Positions 16,979-25,428 of a stretch of DNA of 64,000 bases are shown here, piece after piece (position 1 is the stretch's first letter; the number at the start of each line of letters is the position of its first letter). Source of the DNA: CBDHDJ01 sp965261645. Its GTDB lineage: Bacteria > Pseudomonadota > Alphaproteobacteria > SHVV01. The stretch lies in assembly GCA_965261645.1 (NCBI GenBank), contig CBDHDJ010000003.1, positions 806,001-870,000 on the forward strand, read 5' to 3'. The notes under the pieces were generated by a model that saw nothing but the letters and a program-made list of their open reading frames with translations, was not told the origin of the DNA and made no database searches. A program made the position numbers and the translations under genes.

Positions 16979-18661
16979 TCAACTCCGTTTCAGCGGCTTG
17001 TATTTGATTCGATGCGGCTGATCAGCATCCGCGCCCAGCCGCCGGCGGCGGTCCGCCTCGTAGTCATCGTAATTTCCCTCGAACCACTCGACGTGGCTCG
17101 CGCCCTCGAAGGCGAGAATGTGGGTCGCGATGCGATCGAGAAACCAGCGGTCGTGGGAGATCACTAGCACGCAACCGGCGAACGCCAGCAGCGCGTCCTC
17201 CAGGGCGCGCAGCGTGTCGACGTCGAGGTCATTGGTCGGCTCATCGAGAAGCAGCACGTTTGCGCCGGAGCGCAGCATCTTGGCGAGGTGAACCCGGTTG
17301 CGCTCGCCGCCCGAGAGCTGCCCCACCTTTTTCTGCTGATCGGGACCGCGAAAGTTGAACGCACCGCAATAGGCGCGGCTGTGTACCCGACGCTCGCCGA
17401 GCTGGATCTCGTCCTGTCCTTGAGAAATCTCCTCCCAAACGGTCTTGCTTGAATCGAGCGCATCGCGGCTCTGATCGATATGGCCGAGCGTCACCGTCTC
17501 GCCGCACCGCAGCCGCCCGGCGTCCGGCGCCTCATCGCCGGTCATCATGCGGAACAGGGTCGTCTTGCCCGCGCCATTGGGACCGATGATGCCGACAATC
17601 GCGCCGCGCGGGACGCGGAAGCTGAGGTCCTCGATCAGCAGGCGATCGCCGAATCCCTTGTCCAGGCGCTCGGCGTCGATGACCAGATCGCCGAGACGGG
17701 GACCGGCGGGAATTACGATCTGCGCCGTCTGCTGGAGGCGCTCACGGTCCTCGGCGAGCAAGGTCTCATAGGCCTGGATGCGCGCCTTGCTCTTTGCCTG
17801 TCGCGCGCGGGGCGAGGCGCGGATCCATTCGAGCTCGCGCGCGAGCGTACGCGCGCGTGCTTCGTCCCGGCCCGCCTCCTGGGCCAATCGCTCCTGCTTC
17901 TGTTCGAGCCAGCCGGAGTAATTGCCCTTGAAGGGCAGCCCCCGGCCACGGTCGAGCTCGAGAACCCAATCCACCACATTGTCGAGGAAATAGCGGTCAT
18001 GGGTGACCACCATGACGGTGCCGGGATAGCTCTGAAGGAAGCGCTCGAGCCAGGCAACGGATTCGGCATCGAGATGGTTGGTCGGCTCATCGAGAAGCAG
18101 CATGTCAGGGTGACCGAGCAGCAGGCGGCAGAGCGCGACACGCCGCCGCTCGCCACCCGAGATGGTGGCGACCTTCACCTCGCCTGGCGGGCAGCGGAGC
18201 GCGTCCATGGCGATATCGACGCGGCGATCGAGCTCCCAGCCATCGACCGCTTCGATCTTTTCCTGAATCTCGCCCTGCTCGGTGATGAGCGTGGTCATCG
18301 CCTCGTCGTCGAGCGGCTCGGCGAACCGGGCGCTCACCTCTTCGAAGAGCTGAAGCAGCGCCCTTGTCGCCGCCACGCCTTCAAGCGCGGTCTCAAGCAC
18401 AGTCTTGTCAGGATCAAGCTCGGGCTCCTGAGCGAGGAAGCCCACGCGAACGCCTTCGGCCGCCCAGGCCTCGCCTCTGAACTCGGTCTCGTCCCCCGCC
18501 ATGATGCGCAACAACGTCGACTTGCCCGCCCCGTTCGGGCCGAGCACGCCAATCTTGGCGCCTGGCAGAAAGGACAGCGAGATGCCCTTGAGCACCTCCC
18601 GGCCGCCGGCATAAACCTTGCCGAGGCCTTGGGTCACGTAAACATATTGCGGGGACGACAT
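16979..18661 (-). CDS. ettA: Energy-dependent translational throttle protein (ABC-F)
   Basis: A 560-aa ABC-F ATPase with two nucleotide-binding domains and no membrane segments. Each has Walker A GPNGAGKS/T, a signature (SGGERRRVA, SGGERNRVH) and Walker B LLLDEPTNHLD/LLLDEPTNDLD. The P-site tRNA interaction linker is the charged arm around residues 240-300. Length and the end DYEADRRRRLG match EttA (E. coli 555 aa). EttA binds the ribosomal E site and gates entry into elongation according to ADP:ATP. ATG at 18661 (MSSPQYVYV) is preferred over an ATG 12 codons upstream because the known N-terminus starts here. Confidence 0.95.
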   Translation of the reverse strand: MSSPQYVYVTQGLGKVYAGGREVLKGISLSFLPGAKIGVLGPNGAGKSTLLRIMAGDETEFRGEAWAAEGVRVGFLAQEPELDPDKTVLETALEGVAATRALLQLFEEVSARFAEPLDDEAMTTLITEQGEIQEKIEAVDGWELDRRVDIAMDALRCPPGEVKVATISGGERRRVALCRLLLGHPDMLLLDEPTNHLDAESVAWLERFLQSYPGTVMVVTHDRYFLDNVVDWVLELDRGRGLPFKGNYSGWLEQKQERLAQEAGRDEARARTLARELEWIRASPRARQAKSKARIQAYETLLAEDRERLQQTAQIVIPAGPRLGDLVIDAERLDKGFGDRLLIEDLSFRVPRGAIVGIIGPNGAGKTTLFRMMTGDEAPDAGRLRCGETVTLGHIDQSRDALDSSKTVWEEISQGQDEIQLGERRVHSRAYCGAFNFRGPDQQKKVGQLSGGERNRVHLAKMLRSGANVLLLDEPTNDLDVDTLRALEDALLAFAGCVLVISHDRWFLDRIATHILAFEGASHVEWFEGNYDDYEADRRRRLGADADQPHRIKYKPLKRS

Positions 18662-18911
18662 GATCGCGGAGCGCGGATGGGTTGGCCGATCCTTCACCTT
18701 TTATCGGATCGTCGATTCGCCGGCAACGAGGCAGCTTACCGAGCCAGGGTTCAGCCTACCGGGTGGCGCGCCCGGCCGGGACGTTTTTTGCTGAAACTGC
18801 TCCGGTTCGAGCTATCATCGCACGAACTTTCCGGCCATCCCTGCATTCACTCCGCAAACCCGGCGAGGGGCCGGCCCCGCCGCCCTGGATCCAAGGACTC
18901 TCAAGCTCGCC

Positions 18912-19814
18912 GTGCCCCACCTCGCCATCATCGTCGCGGTCATCTTCTGGGCGTCCGTGTTTATCGCGAGCAAACCGGCCATCGAGGTGATGCCGGTTTC
19001 GGAGGTCGCGACGCTGCGTTTCGGCATCGGCGCGGTGCTGCTATGGGTTCCCATGCTGCTGATGCGCCAGCTGGTCGCCTTTCGCTGGATCGGCGCCTGG
19101 GCGTTCGTCGTCGGGCTAGTCGACGGCCTCTCCGTCATCATCATTTATGCGGGCCTGCAGATCACCTCGGCTCTCAATGCAACGGTGATCTACGCCCTCT
19201 TTCCGCTCGTGCTCTCGTTATTCGGCCGCGCTTTCCTCGGTGAAGCGATCACCCGCGCGGTGATCGTCGGCGCGGTGATCGCATTGGGCGGCACGATCCT
19301 CTTGGTGTCGGATGACGACTCCGGACTGAGCTCCCACTACGGCGATCTGCTCGTGTTCGCTGGCTTCCTGATGAATTGCGCGACCCAGACGGCTCTCCGC
19401 TTTCTCAATCGAGGGCAAGACCGGGTCATGGGCATTGCCGCCTATCAGCTGCTCGGTATGGCCCTTTTCGCGGCCGCCGTCATGCTCGCCGTCCCGAGCG
19501 AGCGCGCGGCCATAATGTGGTCGGGTGTTTCGCTCGAGATCTGGCTTCTCGTCGTGTATCTCGCCGTCAGCCTCGGCGCCTTGGGGTTCTATCTCTACAA
19601 CTACGCGCTGCGCCATCTGCCGGTGGCGCGTGTGGGGCTTTATTTCGTGCTCATGGCGCCCCTCGGCGCACCGATGGCGGCGCTTTATCTCGGCGAGCTC
19701 GTCACCCTGATCGACACCCTCTCGATCGCCCTCGTGTGCCTGGGGGTGTCCTTGCCCTACATCATGAATCTGCCCCTGGTCCGGCCCCTGTTCGCGCCGA
19801 AACCCTCGAATTGA
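18912..19814 (+). CDS. EamA/DMT-family membrane transporter
   Basis: A 300-aa protein with about ten transmembrane helices in two EamA repeats. The YLYNYALRHLPVARVGLYFVLMAP segment is characteristic of the second repeat. Start is GTG at 18912. It is divergent from ettA and lies 38 bp upstream of a homologous transporter, so the pair probably arose by tandem duplication and is co-transcribed. The substrate is unknown; a role in export of amino acids or metabolites is the family default. Confidence 0.86.
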   Translation: MPHLAIIVAVIFWASVFIASKPAIEVMPVSEVATLRFGIGAVLLWVPMLLMRQLVAFRWIGAWAFVVGLVDGLSVIIIYAGLQITSALNATVIYALFPLVLSLFGRAFLGEAITRAVIVGAVIALGGTILLVSDDDSGLSSHYGDLLVFAGFLMNCATQTALRFLNRGQDRVMGIAAYQLLGMALFAAAVMLAVPSERAAIMWSGVSLEIWLLVVYLAVSLGALGFYLYNYALRHLPVARVGLYFVLMAPLGAPMAALYLGELVTLIDTLSIALVCLGVSLPYIMNLPLVRPLFAPKPSN

Positions 19815-19852
19815 CACGCCGGCCTGTACGCGCGGCATCACCGTCCAGCCCC

Positions 19853-20791
19853 ATGACGACCGATCCGGCGTCTCGCCCCGTGCTGTCCGCTTATATCGCG
19901 ATGATTTGTGCGTCGCTGAGCTGGGCCTCGCTCTTCGTCGCCGCCAAGATGGCGTTCATCGAGGTGCCACCCATCGAGGTGCTGAGCGTTCGCTTCGTGA
20001 TCGGATCCGCGATCCTGTGGCTTTTCATCGTGGCGACTCGGCAACTGGCGCACGCCCGCACCTTGGCGCTTCCTGCTTTTCTCATCGGCCTGATGGAGCC
20101 GGGCGCCGCGGCGGTCATCACCTTTACAGGGTTGACCCTGACGACGGCGGTCAACGCCACCATCATCGTCTCGCTGATGCCCCTGATTTCGCTCGTCATG
20201 GGCCGGATGTTCCTCAAGGAGCCGATTACGCTCCTGATCAGCGTGGGTTCGTTCATCGCGATCGGCGGGACGATCCTGCTCGTCGCGGACGATGCGGCGG
20301 GCGGTAGCAATATTGTCGGGGATGCGATGATCTTTGGTGCGCTCATCATCAGCGTGGCCGGCCAGCTCCTGCTGCGCCGGATGGCGACCCGCCATGGTCG
20401 CCCGTTGATCGTGACGGCGTGGCAATTGGCCGGCTCGACGGTGACAACACTGGTCGTCGTCGCCGCGCTCGATACCCGCGCGTTCGCCTTCAACTGGGTC
20501 GGCCAGATCACCTGGGAGACCTGGCTCGTGCTGGTCTACTTGGGCGTCGTTATCGGCGGGCTCGCGTTCATGCTGTACAACTATTCGTTGCGTACCCTGC
20601 CGGTCGGCCACATCAGCCTGTTCGTCACCCTGACATCGCCGCTCGGCGTCGTCCTCGCCGTCACGGTCCTCGGCGAAACCATTACCGTGCAAGACACAGC
20701 GGCCATCGTGCTGGTTCTGCTCGGCGTCGCCCTGCCCTCGCTCGGCGCCCTGCCGGCGGTGCGCCGCGTCTTCGCGACGGCGCGGCGTTAG
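19853..20791 (+). CDS. EamA/DMT-family membrane transporter
   Basis: A 312-aa protein with about ten transmembrane helices, homologous to its upstream neighbour. Shared signatures are the ATKMAF/SKPAIE-like first helix, GGTILLV after helix 4, and a YNYSLRTLPVGHISLFVTLTSPLG segment matching YNYALRHLPVARVGLYF in the neighbour. The frame is open far upstream, but ATG at 19853, just after the neighbour's stop, gives the proper N-terminus. The tandem pair could work as independent exporters or as a heterodimer; this cannot be decided here. Confidence 0.86.
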   Translation: MTTDPASRPVLSAYIAMICASLSWASLFVAAKMAFIEVPPIEVLSVRFVIGSAILWLFIVATRQLAHARTLALPAFLIGLMEPGAAAVITFTGLTLTTAVNATIIVSLMPLISLVMGRMFLKEPITLLISVGSFIAIGGTILLVADDAAGGSNIVGDAMIFGALIISVAGQLLLRRMATRHGRPLIVTAWQLAGSTVTTLVVVAALDTRAFAFNWVGQITWETWLVLVYLGVVIGGLAFMLYNYSLRTLPVGHISLFVTLTSPLGVVLAVTVLGETITVQDTAAIVLVLLGVALPSLGALPAVRRVFATARR

Positions 20792-20846
20792 CCGAGCCCT
20801 GGGGTGGCGCACCGCCGGCACCCCCGTTGCCCCGTACGTGTCTTCG

Positions 20847-20874
20847 TTGAATGCCGGATGTGATAGCCTATATC
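20847..20874 (+). promoter_or_regulatory. Putative sigma-70 promoter of msrA
   Basis: TTGAAT (20847-20852) and TATATC (20869-20874) are separated by 16 bp. Transcription would begin near 20881. That places the GTG at 20879 at the transcription start and so favours ATG 20921 as the msrA start codon. Confidence 0.45.
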
Positions 20875-20920
20875 GGACGTGGCAGCACAAGCCCATAGAT
20901 ACGACACGGATGGGGATCCC

Positions 20921-21388
20921 ATGGCGATTGCAACATTTGGTGCGGGCTGTTTCTGGGGTGTGGAAGAGGCCTTCGATGAGCTCGACGGCGTTCAGGAGAC
21001 GTGCGTCGGCTATTCCGGTGGTCACACAGAAAATCCCACCTATGAGCTTGTGTGCTCCGGCCAAACCGGCCACGCCGAAGTGGTGCGCGTCGAGTACGAT
21101 CCGGAGCAGGTGTCGTACGAGGAGCTGCTCGAGCTGTTCTGGCGCACCCACGATCCGACGACGCTCAACCGTCAGGGTCCAGATGTCGGCACGCAATACC
21201 GCTCGGCGATCTTCCACCACACGGCCGAGCAGGAAGCCGCGGCACGGGCATCGCGGGAAGAGGTGCAGGCTTCCGGGTCCGCCCGCGGAGAGATCGTGAC
21301 CGAGATCACCCCGGCGCCCGTGTTCTATCTGGCCGAGGACTATCACCAGAAATTCTTCGCCAAACGACGTCAGGCCTTCGCGCGTTAG
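20921..21388 (+). CDS. msrA: Peptide-methionine (S)-S-oxide reductase
   Basis: A 155-aa MsrA that reduces methionine-S-sulfoxide in proteins and peptides. The active-site motif GCFWG is at residues 9-13, with the nucleophilic Cys at 10. GTQYRSAIF and the EDYHQKFF segment complete the fold. No cysteine occurs in the C-terminal tail, so the resolving Cys, if used, must be one of the internal ones (in QETCVGYSGG or ELVCSGQTGH). The start was chosen at ATG 20921; GTG 20879 would add 14 residues. An Rdx-family redox protein lies nearby on the other strand. Confidence 0.93.
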   Translation: MAIATFGAGCFWGVEEAFDELDGVQETCVGYSGGHTENPTYELVCSGQTGHAEVVRVEYDPEQVSYEELLELFWRTHDPTTLNRQGPDVGTQYRSAIFHHTAEQEAAARASREEVQASGSARGEIVTEITPAPVFYLAEDYHQKFFAKRRQAFAR

Positions 21389-21410
21389 GCCCACGCGCAA
21401 CGCCGGGAGC

Positions 21411-21617
21411 CTATCTCTCGGCGGGAAACAGCTTGATGAGAGGACTGTCCGACAGGCGCGCGCCGTCGAGCCGCCACAAGCCGTTGTCGCGAATGATGCT
21501 CTGCAGCTTTTCGGTGTAGGCTCCACCCTCTTCCGCGAAGAGCTCAAGTGTGGCAGCCAAGGCAAGCCCGTCCAACCGCCGCGCCGCCCACCATCGAGGG
21601 CACCGCCACGCCCCCAT
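21411..21617 (-). CDS. Hypothetical small protein
   Basis: A frame of up to 68 aa just upstream of and opposite to msrA. Residues from about 16 onward look like a real domain (LALAATLELFAEEGGAYTE, then IIRDNGLWRLDGARL), while the first 15 are Arg/Trp-rich and resemble frame-shadow sequence. A TTG at codon 16 may be the true start. It ends 22 bp from the msrA stop. I do not recognise it; it could also be the tail of a lost gene. Confidence 0.4.
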   Translation of the reverse strand: MGAWRCPRWWAARRLDGLALAATLELFAEEGGAYTEKLQSIIRDNGLWRLDGARLSDSPLIKLFPAER

Positions 21618-21634
21618 CCGTTGCCGTGACTCGC

Positions 21635-21925
21635 TTAGGCGCCGATCGGCGTGTCCGAATGGCCGAGGCTCCGTTGCGGCGCCACGCGATCGCGCACCAA
21701 TTGTTTGAGTTCCTTAATTGCGGGGAAACGTCCCGCCGCTGTGCGCGACCAGATCGTGTCACCATCGAGGCGCACCTCGAAGACGCCGCCGATTCCGGGA
21801 CGGAGCGTGATCCCGCCGAGGTCCTCTTCGAAGGTGGTCAGCAGCTCCTGCGCCATCCACGCCGCGCGCATCAGCCAGCGACACTGGCGACAGTATTCGA
21901 TCTCGATCTGGGGTCGGGCAGCCAT
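21635..21925 (-). CDS. SelT/SelW/SelH (Rdx) family thioredoxin-like protein
   Basis: A 96-aa protein starting MAARPQIEIEYC with the CxxC redox motif YCRQCRW at residues 11-17 and the family's VFEVRLDGDTIWSRTAAGRFP segment. Members are small thioredoxin-fold proteins. This one carries Cys in place of the selenocysteine of some homologues, as usual in proteobacteria. Its partner is unknown. Position next to msrA and the 53-aa basic protein is suggestive of stress or redox roles only by association. Confidence 0.85.
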   Translation of the reverse strand: MAARPQIEIEYCRQCRWLMRAAWMAQELLTTFEEDLGGITLRPGIGGVFEVRLDGDTIWSRTAAGRFPAIKELKQLVRDRVAPQRSLGHSDTPIGA

Positions 21926-22005
21926 GAGCGCATATTAGGACTCATTGGCCTTGGAAACGACATCGCGCGCCGGGGCGAACGTTGTTTATGTGGTTTGATA
22001 ATCCC

Positions 22006-22167
22006 CTACACGGACGGGACCTCGGAGGGTTGCGTTTCACTCGCCTCTTCGGGCTTGTCCTTGTCCTCCCGCCGGGCTTTGGCTTTGAGAGCTTTGGCTT
22101 CTCGTTTTTCCGCTTTACGTTTGTCTCGCAAGTTGCGTTCCTGTCGATAGTTTTTTCGTCTCGCCAT
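22006..22167 (-). CDS. Small lysine/arginine-rich protein
   Basis: A 53-aa gene. The product starts MARRKNYRQERNLRDKRK and is a run of Lys, Arg, Glu and Ala that would form one long charged helix, ending in an acidic tail (EEASETQPSEV). A ribosome site GAGGAA lies 8 nt before ATG at 22167. Short proteins of this type occur near cold-shock genes in alphaproteobacteria (from memory), and one follows here on the same strand. An RNA- or ribosome-associated role is only a guess from composition. Confidence 0.6.
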   Translation of the reverse strand: MARRKNYRQERNLRDKRKAEKREAKALKAKARREDKDKPEEASETQPSEVPSV

Positions 22168-22288
22168 GGGCAGATTCCTCGCTAACAGCCTGGGATCGGG
22201 GGGCTAGACATCGACGATCCGGTCCTGGTGCGCGGCCACCGCCGGCCGGGCAGACCAGCCCACTGCGAGTCCAGCCGTATGATGGGGA

Positions 22289-22498
22289 TCACTCGACGAG
22301 CTGCAGGTTGGCCGCAGACGACCTGCCATCGCGGCCCTCTTGCAGTTCGCACTCGACCTTCTGTCCCTCGTTGAGCGAGTGGGCTCCGGCACGCTCGACA
22401 TCCGAGACGTGAACGAACACGTCGTTGCCACCGTCGTCAGGCGTGATGAAGCCGTAACCTTTCGAGGGGTTGAACCACTTCACGGTTCCCTTGGCCAT
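22289..22498 (-). CDS. CspA-family cold-shock protein
   Basis: A 69-aa single OB-fold domain. RNP1 is KGYGFITPD and RNP2 is DVFVHVSDV; the start GTVKWFNPSKGYGF is canonical. It binds single-stranded RNA/DNA and melts mRNA structure. The first of two csp genes in the window; the other (27948-28154) is similar but distinct. A long leader (from about 22730 on the minus strand) would suit the structured 5' UTR common in csp mRNAs. Confidence 0.95.
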   Translation of the reverse strand: MAKGTVKWFNPSKGYGFITPDDGGNDVFVHVSDVERAGAHSLNEGQKVECELQEGRDGRSSAANLQLVE

Positions 22499-22509
22499 AG
22501 ACCTTGGTC

Positions 22510-22716
22510 CTAATGCGGTTGAGGTTCCGCCGCCAACACCAGAGCGCGGCGGCCCATTTCACGAGCCCACAGTGTAAGGAGATGACGATCGGTCGCCAAA
22601 AGATGCACCAGCTCTTCGCCCGACGCGTAATGTATGGTGGCCCTTCCGGACCTACCCTGCCAATGCACGACTCGCGGCGCCACCATAGGAAGGATCGCAA
22701 ACACGGGCAAGGACAA
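22510..22716 (-). CDS. Possible small protein in the cold-shock gene leader
   Basis: A 68-codon frame ends 11 bp upstream of the csp start codon. The sequence (APRVVHWQGRSGRATIHYA, then LLTLWAREMGRRALVLAAE) looks protein-like and alternates as expected of a small alpha/beta fold. I do not recognise it and there is no strong ribosome site. It may be a real gene co-transcribed with csp or a chance frame in a leader. The rest of the 22499-22873 gap holds nothing else that I can name. Confidence 0.3.
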   Translation of the reverse strand: MSLPVFAILPMVAPRVVHWQGRSGRATIHYASGEELVHLLATDRHLLTLWAREMGRRALVLAAEPQPH

Positions 22717-22873
22717 TCCGCTTTAGCCGCTGGAGAGATGCCGGTGCAGCCCACTCACCGCGGCGCGATCCCATGGAGCGGCAGACGCCCCTCTCTCGCG
22801 TGCCACGCCATCCCCGATTACGCATGGCGCGGTTCACCGGTCTCCCGGATTTGTGTTACACCCCAAGGTCGGA

Positions 22874-23641
22874 ATGCCTGAGACGACGCTTCCCCGGCCT
22901 CAGCCCGACTGGGCCGTTTTCCTCGATTTCGATGGCAGCATCGTCGAACTGGCGGACTCGCCTGAGCTGGTCCACGTCGATTCCGCCTTGCGACGCCTGC
23001 TTAACGATCTCCAGACCGCGCTCGAAGGCGCGTTGGCCATCGTCAGCGGCCGTCCGCTGAGCCAGATCGATCACTATCTTTCGCCGCCCCTTCATGCCGC
23101 CGCCGGACTTCACGGGCTGGAGCGCCGCGCTGTCGACGGGACGGTTACGCGGCTGGCCTCCCGGGATGCCCGACTCGACGATATCAAGCAGAAGCTCGTA
23201 TCCTTCGCCCAAGACCGCCGGGGCGTGTTCGTCGAGGACAAGTATTACATCCTGGCACTGCACTTCCGCCAAGCACCCCATCGACGTGCGGAGTGCCAGC
23301 GTGCCGTCGCTGTCACCGTCGGCGCGGCGCTAGACGGCATCGAGGTCCTCGAAGGGAAGATGGTCTTCGAGATCAGGCCGTCCGGAATCGACAAGGGGGA
23401 CACCATCGCGAAGTTCCTGAACGAGCCGCCCTTTGCCGGCCGACGGCCGGTCTTCTGTGGTGACGACGCGACCGACGAGCACGGCTTCGCGATCGTCAAC
23501 GCGTGCGGCGGCGTGAGCGTCCACGTCGGCGAAGGCGTCGGGACCGCCGCGGGCTGGCGTGTGGATTCCGTGGCAGAGCTCCGCCGCTGGCTCGCCACCA
23601 TTCCCCGCGCGCTTGGCGATACGCGGGAGCACGACGGGTGA
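22874..23641 (+). CDS. otsB: Trehalose-6-phosphate phosphatase
   Basis: A 255-aa HAD-superfamily phosphatase that dephosphorylates trehalose-6-phosphate. Motif I is DFDGSI (Ser replaces the usual Thr after DFDG), followed by IVSGRPL, GLHGLERR, the EIRPSGIDKGDTI Lys loop and GDDATDEHGF (motif IV acidic pair). These are standard OtsB landmarks. ATG at 22874 is preferred over GTG 22853. Its TGA overlaps the GTG of the GH15 gene, and otsA follows, so trehalose synthesis genes are one translationally coupled operon. Confidence 0.93.
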   Translation: MPETTLPRPQPDWAVFLDFDGSIVELADSPELVHVDSALRRLLNDLQTALEGALAIVSGRPLSQIDHYLSPPLHAAAGLHGLERRAVDGTVTRLASRDARLDDIKQKLVSFAQDRRGVFVEDKYYILALHFRQAPHRRAECQRAVAVTVGAALDGIEVLEGKMVFEIRPSGIDKGDTIAKFLNEPPFAGRRPVFCGDDATDEHGFAIVNACGGVSVHVGEGVGTAAGWRVDSVAELRRWLATIPRALGDTREHDG

Positions 23642-25428
23642 GCAACCTCGACCTCGGCATCATCGGCAATTGCTCGTTCTCGGCGCTGGTGGACGCCCGC
23701 GGGCGCATCGTCTGGTGCTGCCTGCCGCGTTTCGATGGCGATCCCGTCTTCTATAGTTTGCTCGCAAACAGCGACGACGAAGCGGCCGCCCGGGGCGTCT
23801 ACGAGGTCACCATCGACGACCTGGCCCATAGCGAGCAGGACTACCTAACCAATACCGCGATCCTCGTCACGCGGCTCTACGATGCGCATGGCGGCGCCAT
23901 CGAGATCACGGATTTCGCGCCACGGTTCGAGCAGTTCGGCCGCATGTTCCGCCCCATGATCATCGTTCGTGTCGTACGACCGTTGTCGGGCACGCCGCGC
24001 GTGCGCATCAATCTGCGTCCCGGTTCAGCCTACGGCGCCGGCCAGCCCGACGTCACGCACGGTAGCAATCACATCCGCTTCGTTGGCGCTAACGTCACCA
24101 TGCGGCTGACGACCGACGCGGCGCCGGCCTACATCCTCGAAGAAACGCCTTTTTTCCTCGAGGGACCGATACATCTCATTCTTGGCCCCGACGAGCCGCT
24201 CACGCGCTCGCCGTCGACGGCCGCGACAGAGTTTCTCGACCAATCGCGCCATTACTGGCAGGACTGGATCCGCCAACAGGCCCTGCCGCTGGAATGGCAG
24301 GACGCCGTCATTCGCGCCGCCATCACCATCAAGCTCTGCAGCTTCGAGGAAACCGGCGCCATCATCGCCGCCATGACGACCTCCATCCCCGAAGCGCCGA
24401 ACTCGGGCCGCAACTGGGATTACCGCTATTGCTGGTTGCGCGATGCCTTTTTCGTGGTGCGTGCCCTCAATCGTCTCGGCGCCGTCCGCGTACTGGAGAA
24501 TTATCTGCGCTATCTCACCAACATCGTCGCCAGCGCCGATCGCGGCATGATCCAGCCGGTCTACGGAATCGCGCTGGAACGGCGCTTGACGGAGCGCGAG
24601 ATCACGACGCTGGCGGGCTATCGCGGCATGGGGCCAGTGCGTGTCGGCAATCAGGCCTACAAGCAAATCCAGCATGACGTATTTGGCGACATCATTCTGG
24701 CCACGACGCAAGCGTTCTTCGACAAGCGGCTGCTGAGGCCCGCCGCGTTGGCGGATTTTCATCGCCTCGAAGCGGTCGGCGAGCACGCGTTCCGGTTGCA
24801 CGCGCTGCCCGATGCCAGCATGTGGGAGCAACGCGGCGAGGTGCGGATTCATACCTCTTCGGCGCTCATGTGCTGGGCGGCGTGCGACCGCCTGACCAAA
24901 ATCGCCGCGCACCTGCAATTGCCCGATCGCGCGCGGTATTGGCTGCAGCGCGCGGAAAAGATCCGCGAGGTCATTCACGAACGCGCCTGGAACGCCGAAC
25001 TCGCGAGCTATGTGCAGAGCTTCGAGGGCGAGGAAATCGACGCCAGCCTCTTGCTCATGGCTGAGGTGGGGTTCCTCGAGCCCGGCGATGTGCGCTACGC
25101 CGGCACGCTGGCTGCGGTGGAGCGCAACCTGATGCGCGCCAATCAGATCATGCGCTATTCGGGGCCCGACGATCTCGGACAGCCGGCCAATTCGTTCATC
25201 ATCTGCACATTCTGGTATATTGAGGCCTTACTTTCATCGGGACGAGAGGAAGAGGCCCGGCTCCTATTCGAGGACATGCTGGCCAAACGCAACGATCTCG
25301 GGCTGCTGTCGGAGGACATCGATGTCGAGAGCGGCGAGCTGTGGGGGAACTTCCCCCAGACCTACTCGCTGGTTGGGCTGATCAACTGCGCGGTGCGGCT
25401 GAGTAGAGGGTGGGAATCGGTGCTATGA
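23638..25428 (+). CDS. Glycoside hydrolase family 15 protein (glucoamylase/trehalase-like)
   Basis: A 596-aa protein with an N-terminal beta-sandwich-like part (1-230) and a C-terminal (alpha/alpha)6 barrel. NWDYRYCWLRDAFF is the hallmark substrate-binding segment of GH15, with SEDIDVESGELWGNFPQTYS carrying the late catalytic acidic region. GTG at 23638 overlaps the otsB stop as GTGA; the frame is open further upstream but only as a shadow of otsB. In a trehalose operon it may act on trehalose or on maltooligosaccharides; GH15 includes both glucoamylases and bacterial trehalases. Glucokinase downstream would phosphorylate the glucose released. Confidence 0.9.
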   Translation: MSNLDLGIIGNCSFSALVDARGRIVWCCLPRFDGDPVFYSLLANSDDEAAARGVYEVTIDDLAHSEQDYLTNTAILVTRLYDAHGGAIEITDFAPRFEQFGRMFRPMIIVRVVRPLSGTPRVRINLRPGSAYGAGQPDVTHGSNHIRFVGANVTMRLTTDAAPAYILEETPFFLEGPIHLILGPDEPLTRSPSTAATEFLDQSRHYWQDWIRQQALPLEWQDAVIRAAITIKLCSFEETGAIIAAMTTSIPEAPNSGRNWDYRYCWLRDAFFVVRALNRLGAVRVLENYLRYLTNIVASADRGMIQPVYGIALERRLTEREITTLAGYRGMGPVRVGNQAYKQIQHDVFGDIILATTQAFFDKRLLRPAALADFHRLEAVGEHAFRLHALPDASMWEQRGEVRIHTSSALMCWAACDRLTKIAAHLQLPDRARYWLQRAEKIREVIHERAWNAELASYVQSFEGEEIDASLLLMAEVGFLEPGDVRYAGTLAAVERNLMRANQIMRYSGPDDLGQPANSFIICTFWYIEALLSSGREEEARLLFEDMLAKRNDLGLLSEDIDVESGELWGNFPQTYSLVGLINCAVRLSRGWESVL

